From positions 62,001-126,000 of the forward strand of contig JANXUF010000133.1 of NCBI GenBank assembly GCA_025356335.1: a stretch of DNA of 64,000 bases, written 5' to 3'. This DNA comes from Actinomycetes bacterium. Lineage in GTDB: Bacteria > Actinomycetota > Acidimicrobiia > Acidimicrobiales > Ilumatobacteraceae. The notes beneath the pieces are model-generated. The model was given only the letters and a program-made list of their open reading frames with translations, did not search any database and was not told the DNA's origin. A program made the translations under genes and the position numbers. Positions 43,447-51,775 of the stretch are shown here, in pieces; position 1 is the stretch's first letter, and each line of letters begins with the position of its first letter.

Positions 43447-44943
43447 TCATCGGTCGCCGAGTAGATGGCTGCCGTCGAGGTGCCGGATCCGTTCGCCTGC
43501 GAGAACCGATTCGATCGACCGGATCGAGCCGGCATGACCGCCGACCGCCAGATAGTCAGCCGTTGACATCGTGAATTCCAATGGAGCGACGATGGCAGGC
43601 GTCGGTACATGACCGAACGAACCACGGGGCATTGCCGTCACGTCGACCATGAAGGTGATGCCACCGCCTGGCCACAGGTAGACGGGGGCTCCGCCGCATG
43701 TGACCGACGTCAGGCGCGACCGCACCGAACGCGTCAGACCGATCGGGTTCTTCGTCACGCCGGCGCGCAGCGATCCGCCGGCCCCGGCGATGAACAACAC
43801 GGATGTCATCGCCGGTTCACAGTTGAGGCGGATGTGGTCGACGGAATCCTGCACGGCCTGCGGCATCGGTGCCGGGCGGGGGACGAGGTCGTCGTCGAGC
43901 ACGAAATAGGCGGAACTCTCACCGGTGGTGCTGACCATCAGCAGCCGCAGGCCGGCGTGCGCCCCGCGATCGGCACGGAACCGCTCGATGATCGCCAGCG
44001 GGTCGACGAGGTCGGTACCGCCCCAGCCGCTGCCGGGAGCGGCGATGTTGAAGTACCGACCAGGCGTCGACTTGCGACCCATGATGACGATGCCACTGGC
44101 GGGCATGTCGAGCACCGCACCGGCCTGGTGCTCGGTGAGAACGCCGGTGATGTGGTCGTCGACGACCACGACCTCATCGACGAGCGTGCTCCAATCGATG
44201 GCGAACATCCCGACCGTCGCCGATCCGCAGCCGACGCGCATCAGTTCCTCCGGCGTGCCGTCGATGATCGGAGCGATGCCCGCACGGAGCTGCAGTCGCG
44301 ATCCGCCGTCGACGGTCAGTTCGGTCGACTCGCCCTGGCAGAGGGCGAGGATGGCGCGCATCGTCGCCAGACCCTCACGTTTTGCGCCGCCTGTCAGGTG
44401 GTTGACCCCCCCGATCGACAGCATCTGCGAACCGTATTCACCGGTCGTCACGTGCCCGACGGCCTCGCCGTCGCTGCGGACGATCGCCCGTTCCGGCCCG
44501 ACATGGCGGTCGGTGTCGATCTTCACCTTGACCCCGCAGTAGGAAAAGATCCCCTCGGTGACGACTGTGACGGTGTCGACGCCACGTACGTCGCTCGAGA
44601 CGATCAGCGGTGCGGGCTTGTAGTCGGGATATGTCGTTCCGGACCCGGTGCCGGTGACGAAGAAGTCCTCGCCGCGCACGAGTTCGCCGTTCCACGCATC
44701 GTCCAGTACGGCGAACGGCACGATTTCGCCACCCCGGTCCCTGGTCCGCTGCAGGATCGTCACCGGGTCGATGCGCGTCAACACGCCGTCGACGTTGCCG
44801 TAGCGATCGCACGAACCCGTTTGGCCGACTTTGATGAAGCATCGGATCGGGCACGCCTCGCAGCGAACCTTGGTGACGTCGTCGACGATCGCCGAAGCGT
44901 CCGGGACGATCTCCGGATACTCAGATGGGCGCTGGCCGTTCAC
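43447..44943 (-). CDS. hnr: 6-hydroxynicotinate reductase homologue
   Basis: Expected to reduce 6-hydroxynicotinate to 1,4,5,6-tetrahydro-6-oxonicotinate with low-potential electrons. The 498-residue protein starts with a likely [4Fe-4S] site, Cys28-x2-Cys31-x3-Cys35-x9-Cys45 (RCEACPIRC, then GSCDRYGN). After that come the family-type segments VVTEGIFSYCGVKVKIDTDR and GEYGSQMLSIGGVNHLTGG, and a glycine-rich end with VTCGGAPVYLWPGGGI. The GTG start overlaps the stop of the molybdenum-hydroxylase gene. The assignment rests on recognition of the family, known from Eubacterium barkeri, and on the enamidase and hydroxylase neighbours; the exact substrate needs testing. Confidence 0.82.
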   Translation of the reverse strand: MNGQRPSEYPEIVPDASAIVDDVTKVRCEACPIRCFIKVGQTGSCDRYGNVDGVLTRIDPVTILQRTRDRGGEIVPFAVLDDAWNGELVRGEDFFVTGTGSGTTYPDYKPAPLIVSSDVRGVDTVTVVTEGIFSYCGVKVKIDTDRHVGPERAIVRSDGEAVGHVTTGEYGSQMLSIGGVNHLTGGAKREGLATMRAILALCQGESTELTVDGGSRLQLRAGIAPIIDGTPEELMRVGCGSATVGMFAIDWSTLVDEVVVVDDHITGVLTEHQAGAVLDMPASGIVIMGRKSTPGRYFNIAAPGSGWGGTDLVDPLAIIERFRADRGAHAGLRLLMVSTTGESSAYFVLDDDLVPRPAPMPQAVQDSVDHIRLNCEPAMTSVLFIAGAGGSLRAGVTKNPIGLTRSVRSRLTSVTCGGAPVYLWPGGGITFMVDVTAMPRGSFGHVPTPAIVAPLEFTMSTADYLAVGGHAGSIRSIESVLAGERIRHLDGSHLLGDR

Positions 44944-47714
44944 GCAGCACCCCGCTTGAGGATCGCCGCGAGAACCTTCGTCGGTGTCGCCGGCACGGAC
45001 CGGATGCGGATCCCGCACGCGTGATGAATGGCGTTGAGGATCGCCGGTGCTGTCGGGATCAGCGAGTGTTCGCCGACACCCTTGGCTCCGTAAGGACCGA
45101 CAGGATCGTGGGTCTCGACGATGATCGTCTCGATCGGTGGGACGTCGCCGATCGTCGGGATGAGGTAGTCGTGGAGGTTGTTCGTGCGACCCGGCAGATA
45201 CTCCTCGAGCAGCGCCAACCCGATCCCCTGGGCGATGCCGCCTTCGATCTGGCCGACGACGAGCTGGGGATTGATCGCTTTGCCGACGTCGTACGCTGCA
45301 ACCACACGATGCAGTTGCACGCGCCCCGTCGCCGTGTCGACGCTGAGCTCGATCAGCTGTGCCCCGTATCCGAAAACGGCGTACGGCGTTCCCTGGCCGT
45401 TGTGGTCGAGTGCCGTCGTCGGCGGGTCGTAGCTCTCGACGGCGACAACCACGAAGCCGTCTGCATCGACCGGAAGCCGGCGGAGGTCGACCGATCGGGC
45501 GACGCCATCGCTGTGACAACGGAGGACGCCAGCGTCGAACACGAACTCGGAGTCGAACGACGCATCGAGCATCGCCAGCAGCTTGGCGCGTAGCGACACA
45601 CCGGCGAGGTACGCCGCCATGCCGGACACGTACGTCTGGCGTGACGCCGAGGTCTTGCCGGCGTCAGGCGTGATCGAAGTGTCGGCGGACCGAAGCAGGA
45701 CGCGGTGTACTTCGATGCCGATCGCGTCGGCGACGATCTGGCTGATGACCGTGTTCGATCCCTGTCCGATGTCGATTGCGCCCTGATGCAGGACGACACT
45801 GCCGTCGCTACGCACGCCGACCTTGATCGTCGAGGGGTTGGAAAGCGAGGTGTTGCCGCACCCGTACCAGATTCCGGCAACGCCGATCCCGCTGCGGTGA
45901 CGGCGGTCATTGGCGCGATTGAGCGACTGTGCTCGCGTCAGCGCGTCGGCCCACGGGCCGCGGAGTGCTTCGAGGCAGTCCCGGATCCCGACGCCGCCTT
46001 CCAACACGTGGCCGGTGACGGTGCGCTGGCCGGCAGTGAGAGCGTTGAGGATGCGGAATTCGAGTCGATCGATGCCGAGTCGACCGGCGAGTTCGTCGAA
46101 CAGCGTTTCCTGGGCGATCGCCGCCTGAGGGACGCCGAAGCCGCGGAACGCACCCGAGGGCGGGCCGTTGGTGTGCACGGCGGTCGAATGGGCGCGGTAG
46201 TTGGGGATGAAATACGGTCCGGACGCATGGATCGGGACCCGGTTGGCGACAGTCGGACCCCAGGACGCATATGCCCCTGTATCGAAAACGCCCTCGAACG
46301 ACATTGCTGTCACCCTGCCGTTCGAATCGGCGCCGATGCTGACGGAGAGCTTCGAGGGATGGCGCTTCGTCGTGCTGGCCATCGACTCTGCACGGCTGTA
46401 GGTGATGCGTACCGGCTGACCGGTGCGCAACGCGGCGAGGGCGAGGAATGGTTGCACCGAGAGATCCAGCTTGCCGCCGAAGCCTCCGCCGACAGCGGTC
46501 GGCACGATCCGCACACGATGCTCGGCGACACCGAGTATCTCGGCCATCGACGCCCTGTCCATGTATGCCGACTGCGTCGTGACATGGATGACGACGAGTC
46601 CGTCGATGACCTCCGCCCAGCCCGCCTCCGGCTCGATGTAGGCGTGCTCGACGAAGGGCGAATCGAATTCGGCAGACGCCACTGCTGCACAGCTGGGCAT
46701 GACTGCGTCGACGTCACCGGTCTGCACGAAACCTTCCACGAGCACATTGGCCGGGCGGTCGGTGTGAACCAGCTCGGCTGCCGGGTGGAGGGCGAGCGCC
46801 GGCGAGGTGAGCGGATTCAGCGCAGCCCACACGACCGGGAACTCGATCGAGGAGAAGTCGAAGCCGGGCAGCACCACGACCGCGGCGACCGCTTCGCCGG
46901 CGAAACGCGTCTCGTGCTCGGCGAAGACCGGTTGATCGGCGAGCGGGGCGATCACCCCGAAGCGGTTGACACCCGGCACGTCGCGAGCTGTCAGGACTGC
47001 TGTGATCCCGTCGTTTTCCGAAACGAATGATTCGAGGTCGCAGAAGGTGAAGGCTGCCCGCGCGAATGGGCTGCGGATGACGTGGATGACGAGTGCGTCA
47101 TCAGGAGCGTCGTCGTCGCCGAAGACGTCGGTGCCGGCGACTTTGACCCGTCCGTCGACGCGTTCGATGGACGCACCGACCGCCTTTCCGGATGTCGGCC
47201 GCACCGTCACCGGATCAGCCGCATCGACATCGAGGACTGCGGCGATGATCGCCTGGTAGCCGGTGCAGCGACAGAGCACTCCGCCGAGGCCGTCCATGAC
47301 CTGCTGACGTGTGGGCTGCCTGTTCGTCCCGAGCAGCGCACGAGCGGCCATCAACACCCCTGGCGTACAGAAGCCGCACTGTGCAGCGGCGTGGCGCAGA
47401 AACGAAGCCTGCAATCGTTCGCCGAGTTCGTCGCCGGTCAGTCCCTCGACCGTGGTGATCGACGTCCCAGCGAGCCTGCCGACCGGAACCATGCAGGCGC
47501 ACACGGCGGCGCGATCGATCATCACCGTGCAGGCCCCACAATCGCCTGCGCTGCAGCCGACCTTGGTGCCGGTCAGGCCGAGTTCTTCGCGCAGTACCTC
47601 CGTCAGCACGGTCGCAGGCGGCGCCTCGAACGAGGCCGCAATGCCGTTGACGAGCACAGTCCGGAGCACGGCCCCATCGACGGCGGCCGCACCATCTGCA
47701 ACGTCGTTGCTCAT
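44940..47714 (-). CDS. molybdenum hydroxylase with fused iron-sulfur and molybdopterin subunits (nicotinate dehydrogenase-like)
   Basis: A 924-residue fusion. The N-terminal xanthine-dehydrogenase-type iron-sulfur part has CSAGDCGAC (Cys54, 59, 62) with Cys72 or Cys74, and CGFC (113-116) with LCRC (148-150) for two [2Fe-2S] clusters. The rest (about 175-924) is the molybdopterin subunit, with GGGFGGKLDLS, PSGAFRGFGVPQA, a GQG segment and GVGEHSLIPTAP holding the likely catalytic Glu. It would hydroxylate an N-heterocycle next to the ring nitrogen; nicotinate is the favoured substrate from the neighbours, xanthine or another ring the alternative. The ATG overlaps the FAD-subunit stop. The start was set by that overlap. 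Confidence 0.9.
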   Translation of the reverse strand: MSNDVADGAAAVDGAVLRTVLVNGIAASFEAPPATVLTEVLREELGLTGTKVGCSAGDCGACTVMIDRAAVCACMVPVGRLAGTSITTVEGLTGDELGERLQASFLRHAAAQCGFCTPGVLMAARALLGTNRQPTRQQVMDGLGGVLCRCTGYQAIIAAVLDVDAADPVTVRPTSGKAVGASIERVDGRVKVAGTDVFGDDDAPDDALVIHVIRSPFARAAFTFCDLESFVSENDGITAVLTARDVPGVNRFGVIAPLADQPVFAEHETRFAGEAVAAVVVLPGFDFSSIEFPVVWAALNPLTSPALALHPAAELVHTDRPANVLVEGFVQTGDVDAVMPSCAAVASAEFDSPFVEHAYIEPEAGWAEVIDGLVVIHVTTQSAYMDRASMAEILGVAEHRVRIVPTAVGGGFGGKLDLSVQPFLALAALRTGQPVRITYSRAESMASTTKRHPSKLSVSIGADSNGRVTAMSFEGVFDTGAYASWGPTVANRVPIHASGPYFIPNYRAHSTAVHTNGPPSGAFRGFGVPQAAIAQETLFDELAGRLGIDRLEFRILNALTAGQRTVTGHVLEGGVGIRDCLEALRGPWADALTRAQSLNRANDRRHRSGIGVAGIWYGCGNTSLSNPSTIKVGVRSDGSVVLHQGAIDIGQGSNTVISQIVADAIGIEVHRVLLRSADTSITPDAGKTSASRQTYVSGMAAYLAGVSLRAKLLAMLDASFDSEFVFDAGVLRCHSDGVARSVDLRRLPVDADGFVVVAVESYDPPTTALDHNGQGTPYAVFGYGAQLIELSVDTATGRVQLHRVVAAYDVGKAINPQLVVGQIEGGIAQGIGLALLEEYLPGRTNNLHDYLIPTIGDVPPIETIIVETHDPVGPYGAKGVGEHSLIPTAPAILNAIHHACGIRIRSVPATPTKVLAAILKRGAA

Positions 47715-48727
47715 CTGCGCAGACCTGTTCCGGCCGTTGCCGTTCCGCCCGTTGCCGTTCCGCCTGTTGGCATCGCGACCTGCGTGCGCATCGCGACCGG
47801 CGTGCGGCAGGCGAGCAGGGCGTCGACGATCAATCGAGGAACGACGAGTCGCCGGTATTCGCCGGTTGCCCGCACATCGTCGATCGGTGCGAGGAGATCG
47901 AGGGCGACCGAGCGGACGGCACTGTCGAGCGCTGCTTCCTCGATGCGTGCCCCGACGAGCGCGGCCTCCAAAGCCGGCAGCCGTGTGGCGACAGGTGAAC
48001 AGGCGCCGACGGCGATTCGCGCTCGGGTGATGGTCTCGCCGTCGAGGACGATCAACGCCGCGACCATGGCGATCGAGATCACCAGGTAGGCGCGCGAACC
48101 GAGCTTGACGAACGACGAATACACGCTGCTGTCCGCGTCTGTGGAATCGCCCGACCTGACACCGGAGGTGCGCGTGTCGAGCGACTCGGAACGGAAAGCG
48201 TCTGGGATCGTGATGGCCGTGACCAATTCGCCGTGGCGCAGGGCTGTCGAGCGATAGCCGGTGATGAACTCGTCGAGCGCGACGGTGCGGCTGCCGGTGA
48301 GCGACTGGAGTTCGACCACGGCGTCGAGCGTCAGCAGCGCAGGCACACCGTCGGCAGCCGGCGAAGCAGTGCACAGGTTTCCGGCGATCGTCCCGACGTT
48401 CTGGATCTGCGTCCCGCCGACTTGACGGGCGGCACACCGCAGACCGTCGAACGATGAGGGCAGGTCGGCGGTGGCGAGATCGCTCCAGGTCGTCGCCGCG
48501 CCGATGCGCCAACCTCCGCCGGTCTCGGCGATGCCACGAAGCTCGCCGAGTGCGCTGATATCGACGACGTGTTCCGGTGATCTGCCCACCGTCATCTGGT
48601 TCAACCGCTGCGGATAGAAGTCGGTGCCGCCGCTCAGCACGACCGTGTCAGCGTCAGACAGCACGACGAGCGCGTCATCCAGCGTCGCAGGTCGGGAGAA
48701 CATCGACCGGAACGGTTTGGAAGACAC
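47711..48727 (-). CDS. FAD-binding subunit of the molybdenum hydroxylase
   Basis: A 338-residue CoxM/CutM-type subunit that passes electrons from the iron-sulfur clusters to the acceptor. The FAD marks are VVLSGGTDFYPQ (28-39) and GTIAGNLCTASPAAD (about 112-126). The C-terminal domain is at about 190-320. The last 25 residues (TQVAMPTGGTATGGTATAGT) come from GC-rich tandem repeats in the DNA and are probably unstructured. It is first in the operon with the fused subunit, hnr and UPF0280; a long palindrome precedes it. Confidence 0.9.
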   Translation of the reverse strand: MSSKPFRSMFSRPATLDDALVVLSDADTVVLSGGTDFYPQRLNQMTVGRSPEHVVDISALGELRGIAETGGGWRIGAATTWSDLATADLPSSFDGLRCAARQVGGTQIQNVGTIAGNLCTASPAADGVPALLTLDAVVELQSLTGSRTVALDEFITGYRSTALRHGELVTAITIPDAFRSESLDTRTSGVRSGDSTDADSSVYSSFVKLGSRAYLVISIAMVAALIVLDGETITRARIAVGACSPVATRLPALEAALVGARIEEAALDSAVRSVALDLLAPIDDVRATGEYRRLVVPRLIVDALLACRTPVAMRTQVAMPTGGTATGGTATAGTGLRR

Positions 48728-48764
48728 GGCACCTCACAGCGGAACGTTCAGACGCACCATAGTC

Positions 48765-48796
48765 GCCGAGGTCACTCGTATACAAGTGACCTCGGC
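48765..48796. promoter_or_regulatory. operator-like 32-bp palindrome, site b (before the molybdenum-hydroxylase operon)
   Basis: The 12-base arms GCCGAGGTCACT and AGTGACCTCGGC are perfect inverted repeats around CGTATACA, which is itself nearly symmetric, so 30 of 32 positions match. It lies 37 bases upstream of the FAD-subunit start in the 85-base gap after the add gene. Its core shares 15 of 18 bases with the site at 41916-41933. A terminator for add is possible, since the add stop is 16 bases away, but the shared core argues for an operator. Confidence 0.75.
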
Positions 48797-48812
48797 CCTC
48801 CCCCGCATCCTG

Positions 48813-49901
48813 CTAGGCGCCGAGGTGTTCTGCGCGGAGTTCGGCATAGCGAGGCTTGATGATCGTGTTGATGATTCGCAGGCGTTCGTCGAAATGCGTG
48901 AAGGCGCTCTTCATGGCGTTGATCGTCAGCCACTCGAACTCGGTCAGCCCCCACCCGAAGGCATCGGCGAGTTGCGACAGCTCGTGGGTCATTGAAGTGT
49001 CGCTCATCAGGCGATTGTCGGTGTTGACCGTCACGCGGAAACGCAGGCGGGCGAGCATACCGATCGGGTGATCGGCGATCGTCGCACAGATGCCGGTGCC
49101 GACGTTCGACGTCGGGCACAGCTCGAGCGGGATACGCCGATCGCGGACATAGGCGGCGAGCTTGCCGAGGTGTTCGGAGCCGGCGATGCCACTGATGTTG
49201 TCGACGATGCGCACCCCGTGGCCGAGTCGTTCTGCCCCGCAGAAGTGCACGGCCTCACCGATCGACGGCAACCCGAACGCCTCGCCGGCATGGATCGTCG
49301 CATGGAAACTCTTACGCTGCACGTACTGGAAGGCATCGAGATGGCGCGTCGGCGGATAGCCGGCCTCGGCACCGGCGATATCGAAACCGACGACTCCCTG
49401 GTCCCGCCAACGCACTGCGAGTTCGGCGATCTCCAGGCTGCGAGCGGCGGTGCGCATCGCACAGAGGATCACATAGACCGTCAGATCGGTCCCGGCGGCA
49501 CCCGACGTGAACCCGCGGATCGAGGCGGCAACGACCTCGTCCAGTGTCAAGCCCTGCTCGATGTTCAGTTCAGGTGCGAAACGGACTTCGGCGTAGACGA
49601 CGCCGTCAGCGGCAAGGTCGACGGCGCATTCGTGGGCCACCCGCTCGATTGCATCGGCGTGCTGCATCACACCGACCGTGTGGGCGAAGGTTTCGAGGTA
49701 GAGGACGAGGTCGTTGCGTTTGGCGCCACGGTTGAACCATTTGGCGAGATCGGCGACATCGTTCGTCGGCAGCGATCGATAGCCGAATTCGTCGGCCAGT
49801 TCGACGACCGTCTGCGGGCGAAGGCCCCCGTCGAGGTGATCGTGCAACAGCGCCTTGGGTGCGTGACGGATGACATCGAGCGGGGTCGAGGGACTACTCA
49901 T
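48813..49901 (-). CDS. add: adenosine deaminase
   Basis: Zinc-dependent deamination of adenosine or deoxyadenosine to inosine. The 362-residue enzyme shows the metal site HDHLDGG (20-26), [11 protein letters not shown] near 121-131, the HAGEAFG motif (near 216) with catalytic His/Glu, a GHGVRI segment and NTDNRLMS with the last Asp ligand (Asn-Thr-Asp instead of the usual S/N-T-D-D-P). The start is MSSPSTPL; a longer frame upstream is unlike protein. It lies next to the BMP-type nucleoside importer on the same strand and diverges from queF. Confidence 0.93.
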   Translation of the reverse strand: MSSPSTPLDVIRHAPKALLHDHLDGGLRPQTVVELADEFGYRSLPTNDVADLAKWFNRGAKRNDLVLYLETFAHTVGVMQHADAIERVAHECAVDLAADGVVYAEVRFAPELNIEQGLTLDEVVAASIRGFTSGAAGTDLTVYVILCAMRTAARSLEIAELAVRWRDQGVVGFDIAGAEAGYPPTRHLDAFQYVQRKSFHATIHAGEAFGLPSIGEAVHFCGAERLGHGVRIVDNISGIAGSEHLGKLAAYVRDRRIPLELCPTSNVGTGICATIADHPIGMLARLRFRVTVNTDNRLMSDTSMTHELSQLADAFGWGLTEFEWLTINAMKSAFTHFDERLRIINTIIKPRYAELRAEHLGA

Positions 49902-49981
49902 CACCCAATCGTACGACTTCTCCTGGCGTCGCGTTCGGGGGTGTCGCGTTCGACGCCCGACTGTGGCCGTACCCTCGTGGG

Positions 49982-50398
49982 ATGGACCAAACAACGGCGG
50001 CGACGCCAGCGGCGATATCGACGGCCACGCTCACAGCGCTCGGCTCCACGGTGCGTCATTCACTCGATCACGTCGAATGTTTTCCTGCGCCGCAGAACGT
50101 ATCCAGCGTCCGCTTCCGCAGCGACGAACTGAACTCGATGTGCCCGGTCACCCAGCAGCCGGACCTCTCGCATATCGAGATCCTCTACGTCCCTGACGAG
50201 TGGTGTGTCGAATCGAAGTCGCTCAAGCTGTATCTCTGGGGATTCCGCGATCGCGCTGTGTTCGCCGAGGCGCTCGCCGCCGAAATCGCCGGCGAGATCA
50301 TGTCGAGCGCCGGGCCGAAGACGGTGACGGTGACGTTGACGCAACGTCCGCGCGGCGGGATCGAAGTCCAGGCGATCTCGACGCTTCCGGCGAGCTGA
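49982..50398 (+). CDS. queF: 7-cyano-7-deazaguanine reductase (QueF), short type
   Basis: NADPH-dependent reduction of preQ0 to preQ1 in queuosine synthesis. At 138 residues it is a unimodular QueF. The catalytic Cys54 and Asp61 are in [11 protein letters not shown], and the QueF signature ESKSLKLYL is at 77-85. In the next family motif (typically F-H-E), the His position appears as Ala95 before Glu96 (VFAEAL). No other queuosine gene is here. It diverges from adenosine deaminase over 80 bases. A tunnelling-fold relative with another role is possible because of the changed His. Confidence 0.85.
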   Translation: MDQTTAATPAAISTATLTALGSTVRHSLDHVECFPAPQNVSSVRFRSDELNSMCPVTQQPDLSHIEILYVPDEWCVESKSLKLYLWGFRDRAVFAEALAAEIAGEIMSSAGPKTVTVTLTQRPRGGIEVQAISTLPAS

Positions 50399-50435
50399 GG
50401 CCACCTACCCGCCATATCTGGCGGGTAGCGGTCCG
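50395..50435. repeat. intergenic hairpin repeat, copy E
   Basis: Starts with CTGAGGCCACC over the queF stop, then a perfect 10-bp stem (CTACCCGCCA and TGGCGGGTAG, 50405-50428) with a TATC loop, then CGGTCCGA. It is the same design as copies B and C. Between convergent queF and the permease gene it could also terminate transcription. Confidence 0.75.
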
Positions 50436-50449
50436 ATGAACCTCGAAGA

Positions 50450-51775
50450 TCAGTGGGAGTCGCCCGGTCGATATGGGCGACCGGAGAATGCTGGAGGTCG
50501 AAGCCGCTGGCTCGCTGACGCCAACACGATCAGGGTGATGATGTACGGAGCGGCGCTGGTCAGGTCGTCCGACAGGCGGTGGACCGTCGCATACAGGACG
50601 AAGAACAGCAGTGCAGCGCCGCCGGTGAAATAGGCGGTCACCCAACGTTGGCGCATGATCGCCGACACCGTGAACAGCAGCAGGATCAGTCCGACGAACA
50701 GCAACAGCGCAGGAATACTCTTGTTGTTACGCAGCCGCAGCGCGTCGGAGTAGCTGAACAGTGCCGCACCTCCGAGCAGCCCGGTCGGACGCCAGTTGCC
50801 GAAGATCATCGTCGCCAGGCCGATATAGCCGCGATTGGCGGTCATGCCTTCCTTGTACTGCGTGTTGGTGACGATCGCCAGGTATCCGCCGCCGAGTCCG
50901 GCCATCGCCCCGCTGACCGCCATGGCGATATAGCGCAACCGGAGCACTTTGACGCCGAGGCTTTCAGCGGCAGACGGGGCCTCACCGGACGAACGCAAGC
51001 GCAGACCGAAGCGGGTCCGCCACATGATCCACGCCGTGATCGGCACGAGCCCGAGCCCGAGGATCGTGGCCAGCGACATCTGCGAGAGGAACCCACGAAC
51101 GATCCCGGCGGCGTCACTGACGACGAACCAGCGCCTGCATTCGACCCAGAACAGGCCGCTCGGTTTGGAGAGGCAACTGGCATTGGCTCTGTCGGTGATG
51201 AACCGCAGCGTGATCTCGGGGATTGTGCCTCGCTGCGGAGGTGACAGGCTGACGCTGCCGACGCCGCCATGGGCGCCCTTCTTCCCGACGAAGTACACCG
51301 CCGACAGGTAGCGGACGGCACCGGCTGCCAGCAGGTTGATCGAGAAACCGGAGATGACGTGGTCGACGTTGAACCGGACTGTCGCCAGCGCGTGGATCAT
51401 TCCGCCGATCATTCCGCCGATCATGGCGAACAACAGGCCGACCCACGGTCCGTATTTCCAGGCACCGAAACCGCCGCCCCACGTGCCGAGGATCATCATG
51501 CCCTCGATGCCGATGTTGACGATGCCGACTCGTTCAGCCCACAAACCGGACAGGCCGGCGAAGAGGATCGGCAGTGCGAGGTGCAAGGTGGCCGTCACGG
51601 TCCCCGAGGACGTGAGGTCGTACGCCCCGGTCTTTTCGCGCACCACGCTCAGCAGTAGGAATGTCAGTGCTGCGCCGATGAGGATGCGCTGACGACTCGA
51701 TCGCGACGACCACAACAGCGCAGCGCTGCGCCTCGGGGGGCCGGCCAGGTCGACGTCAGCCTGCGTGAGGCTCAT
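50450..51775 (-). CDS. ABC transporter permease, BMP/nucleoside-type (second permease)
   Basis: Membrane permease of the branched-chain/ribose-like family used with BMP binding proteins (NupQ/YufQ type). It has 441 residues and about nine or ten hydrophobic segments, including FAGLSGLWAERVGIVNIGIEGM, typical of this permease class. It is longer than usual (about 310) because of a loop near 200-255 (FITDRANASC and WVECRRW) and an extra hydrophobic C-terminal region. The ATG overlaps the stop of the first permease gene. Confidence 0.9.
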   Translation of the reverse strand: MSLTQADVDLAGPPRRSAALLWSSRSSRQRILIGAALTFLLLSVVREKTGAYDLTSSGTVTATLHLALPILFAGLSGLWAERVGIVNIGIEGMMILGTWGGGFGAWKYGPWVGLLFAMIGGMIGGMIHALATVRFNVDHVISGFSINLLAAGAVRYLSAVYFVGKKGAHGGVGSVSLSPPQRGTIPEITLRFITDRANASCLSKPSGLFWVECRRWFVVSDAAGIVRGFLSQMSLATILGLGLVPITAWIMWRTRFGLRLRSSGEAPSAAESLGVKVLRLRYIAMAVSGAMAGLGGGYLAIVTNTQYKEGMTANRGYIGLATMIFGNWRPTGLLGGAALFSYSDALRLRNNKSIPALLLFVGLILLLFTVSAIMRQRWVTAYFTGGAALLFFVLYATVHRLSDDLTSAAPYIITLIVLASASQRLRPPAFSGRPYRPGDSH

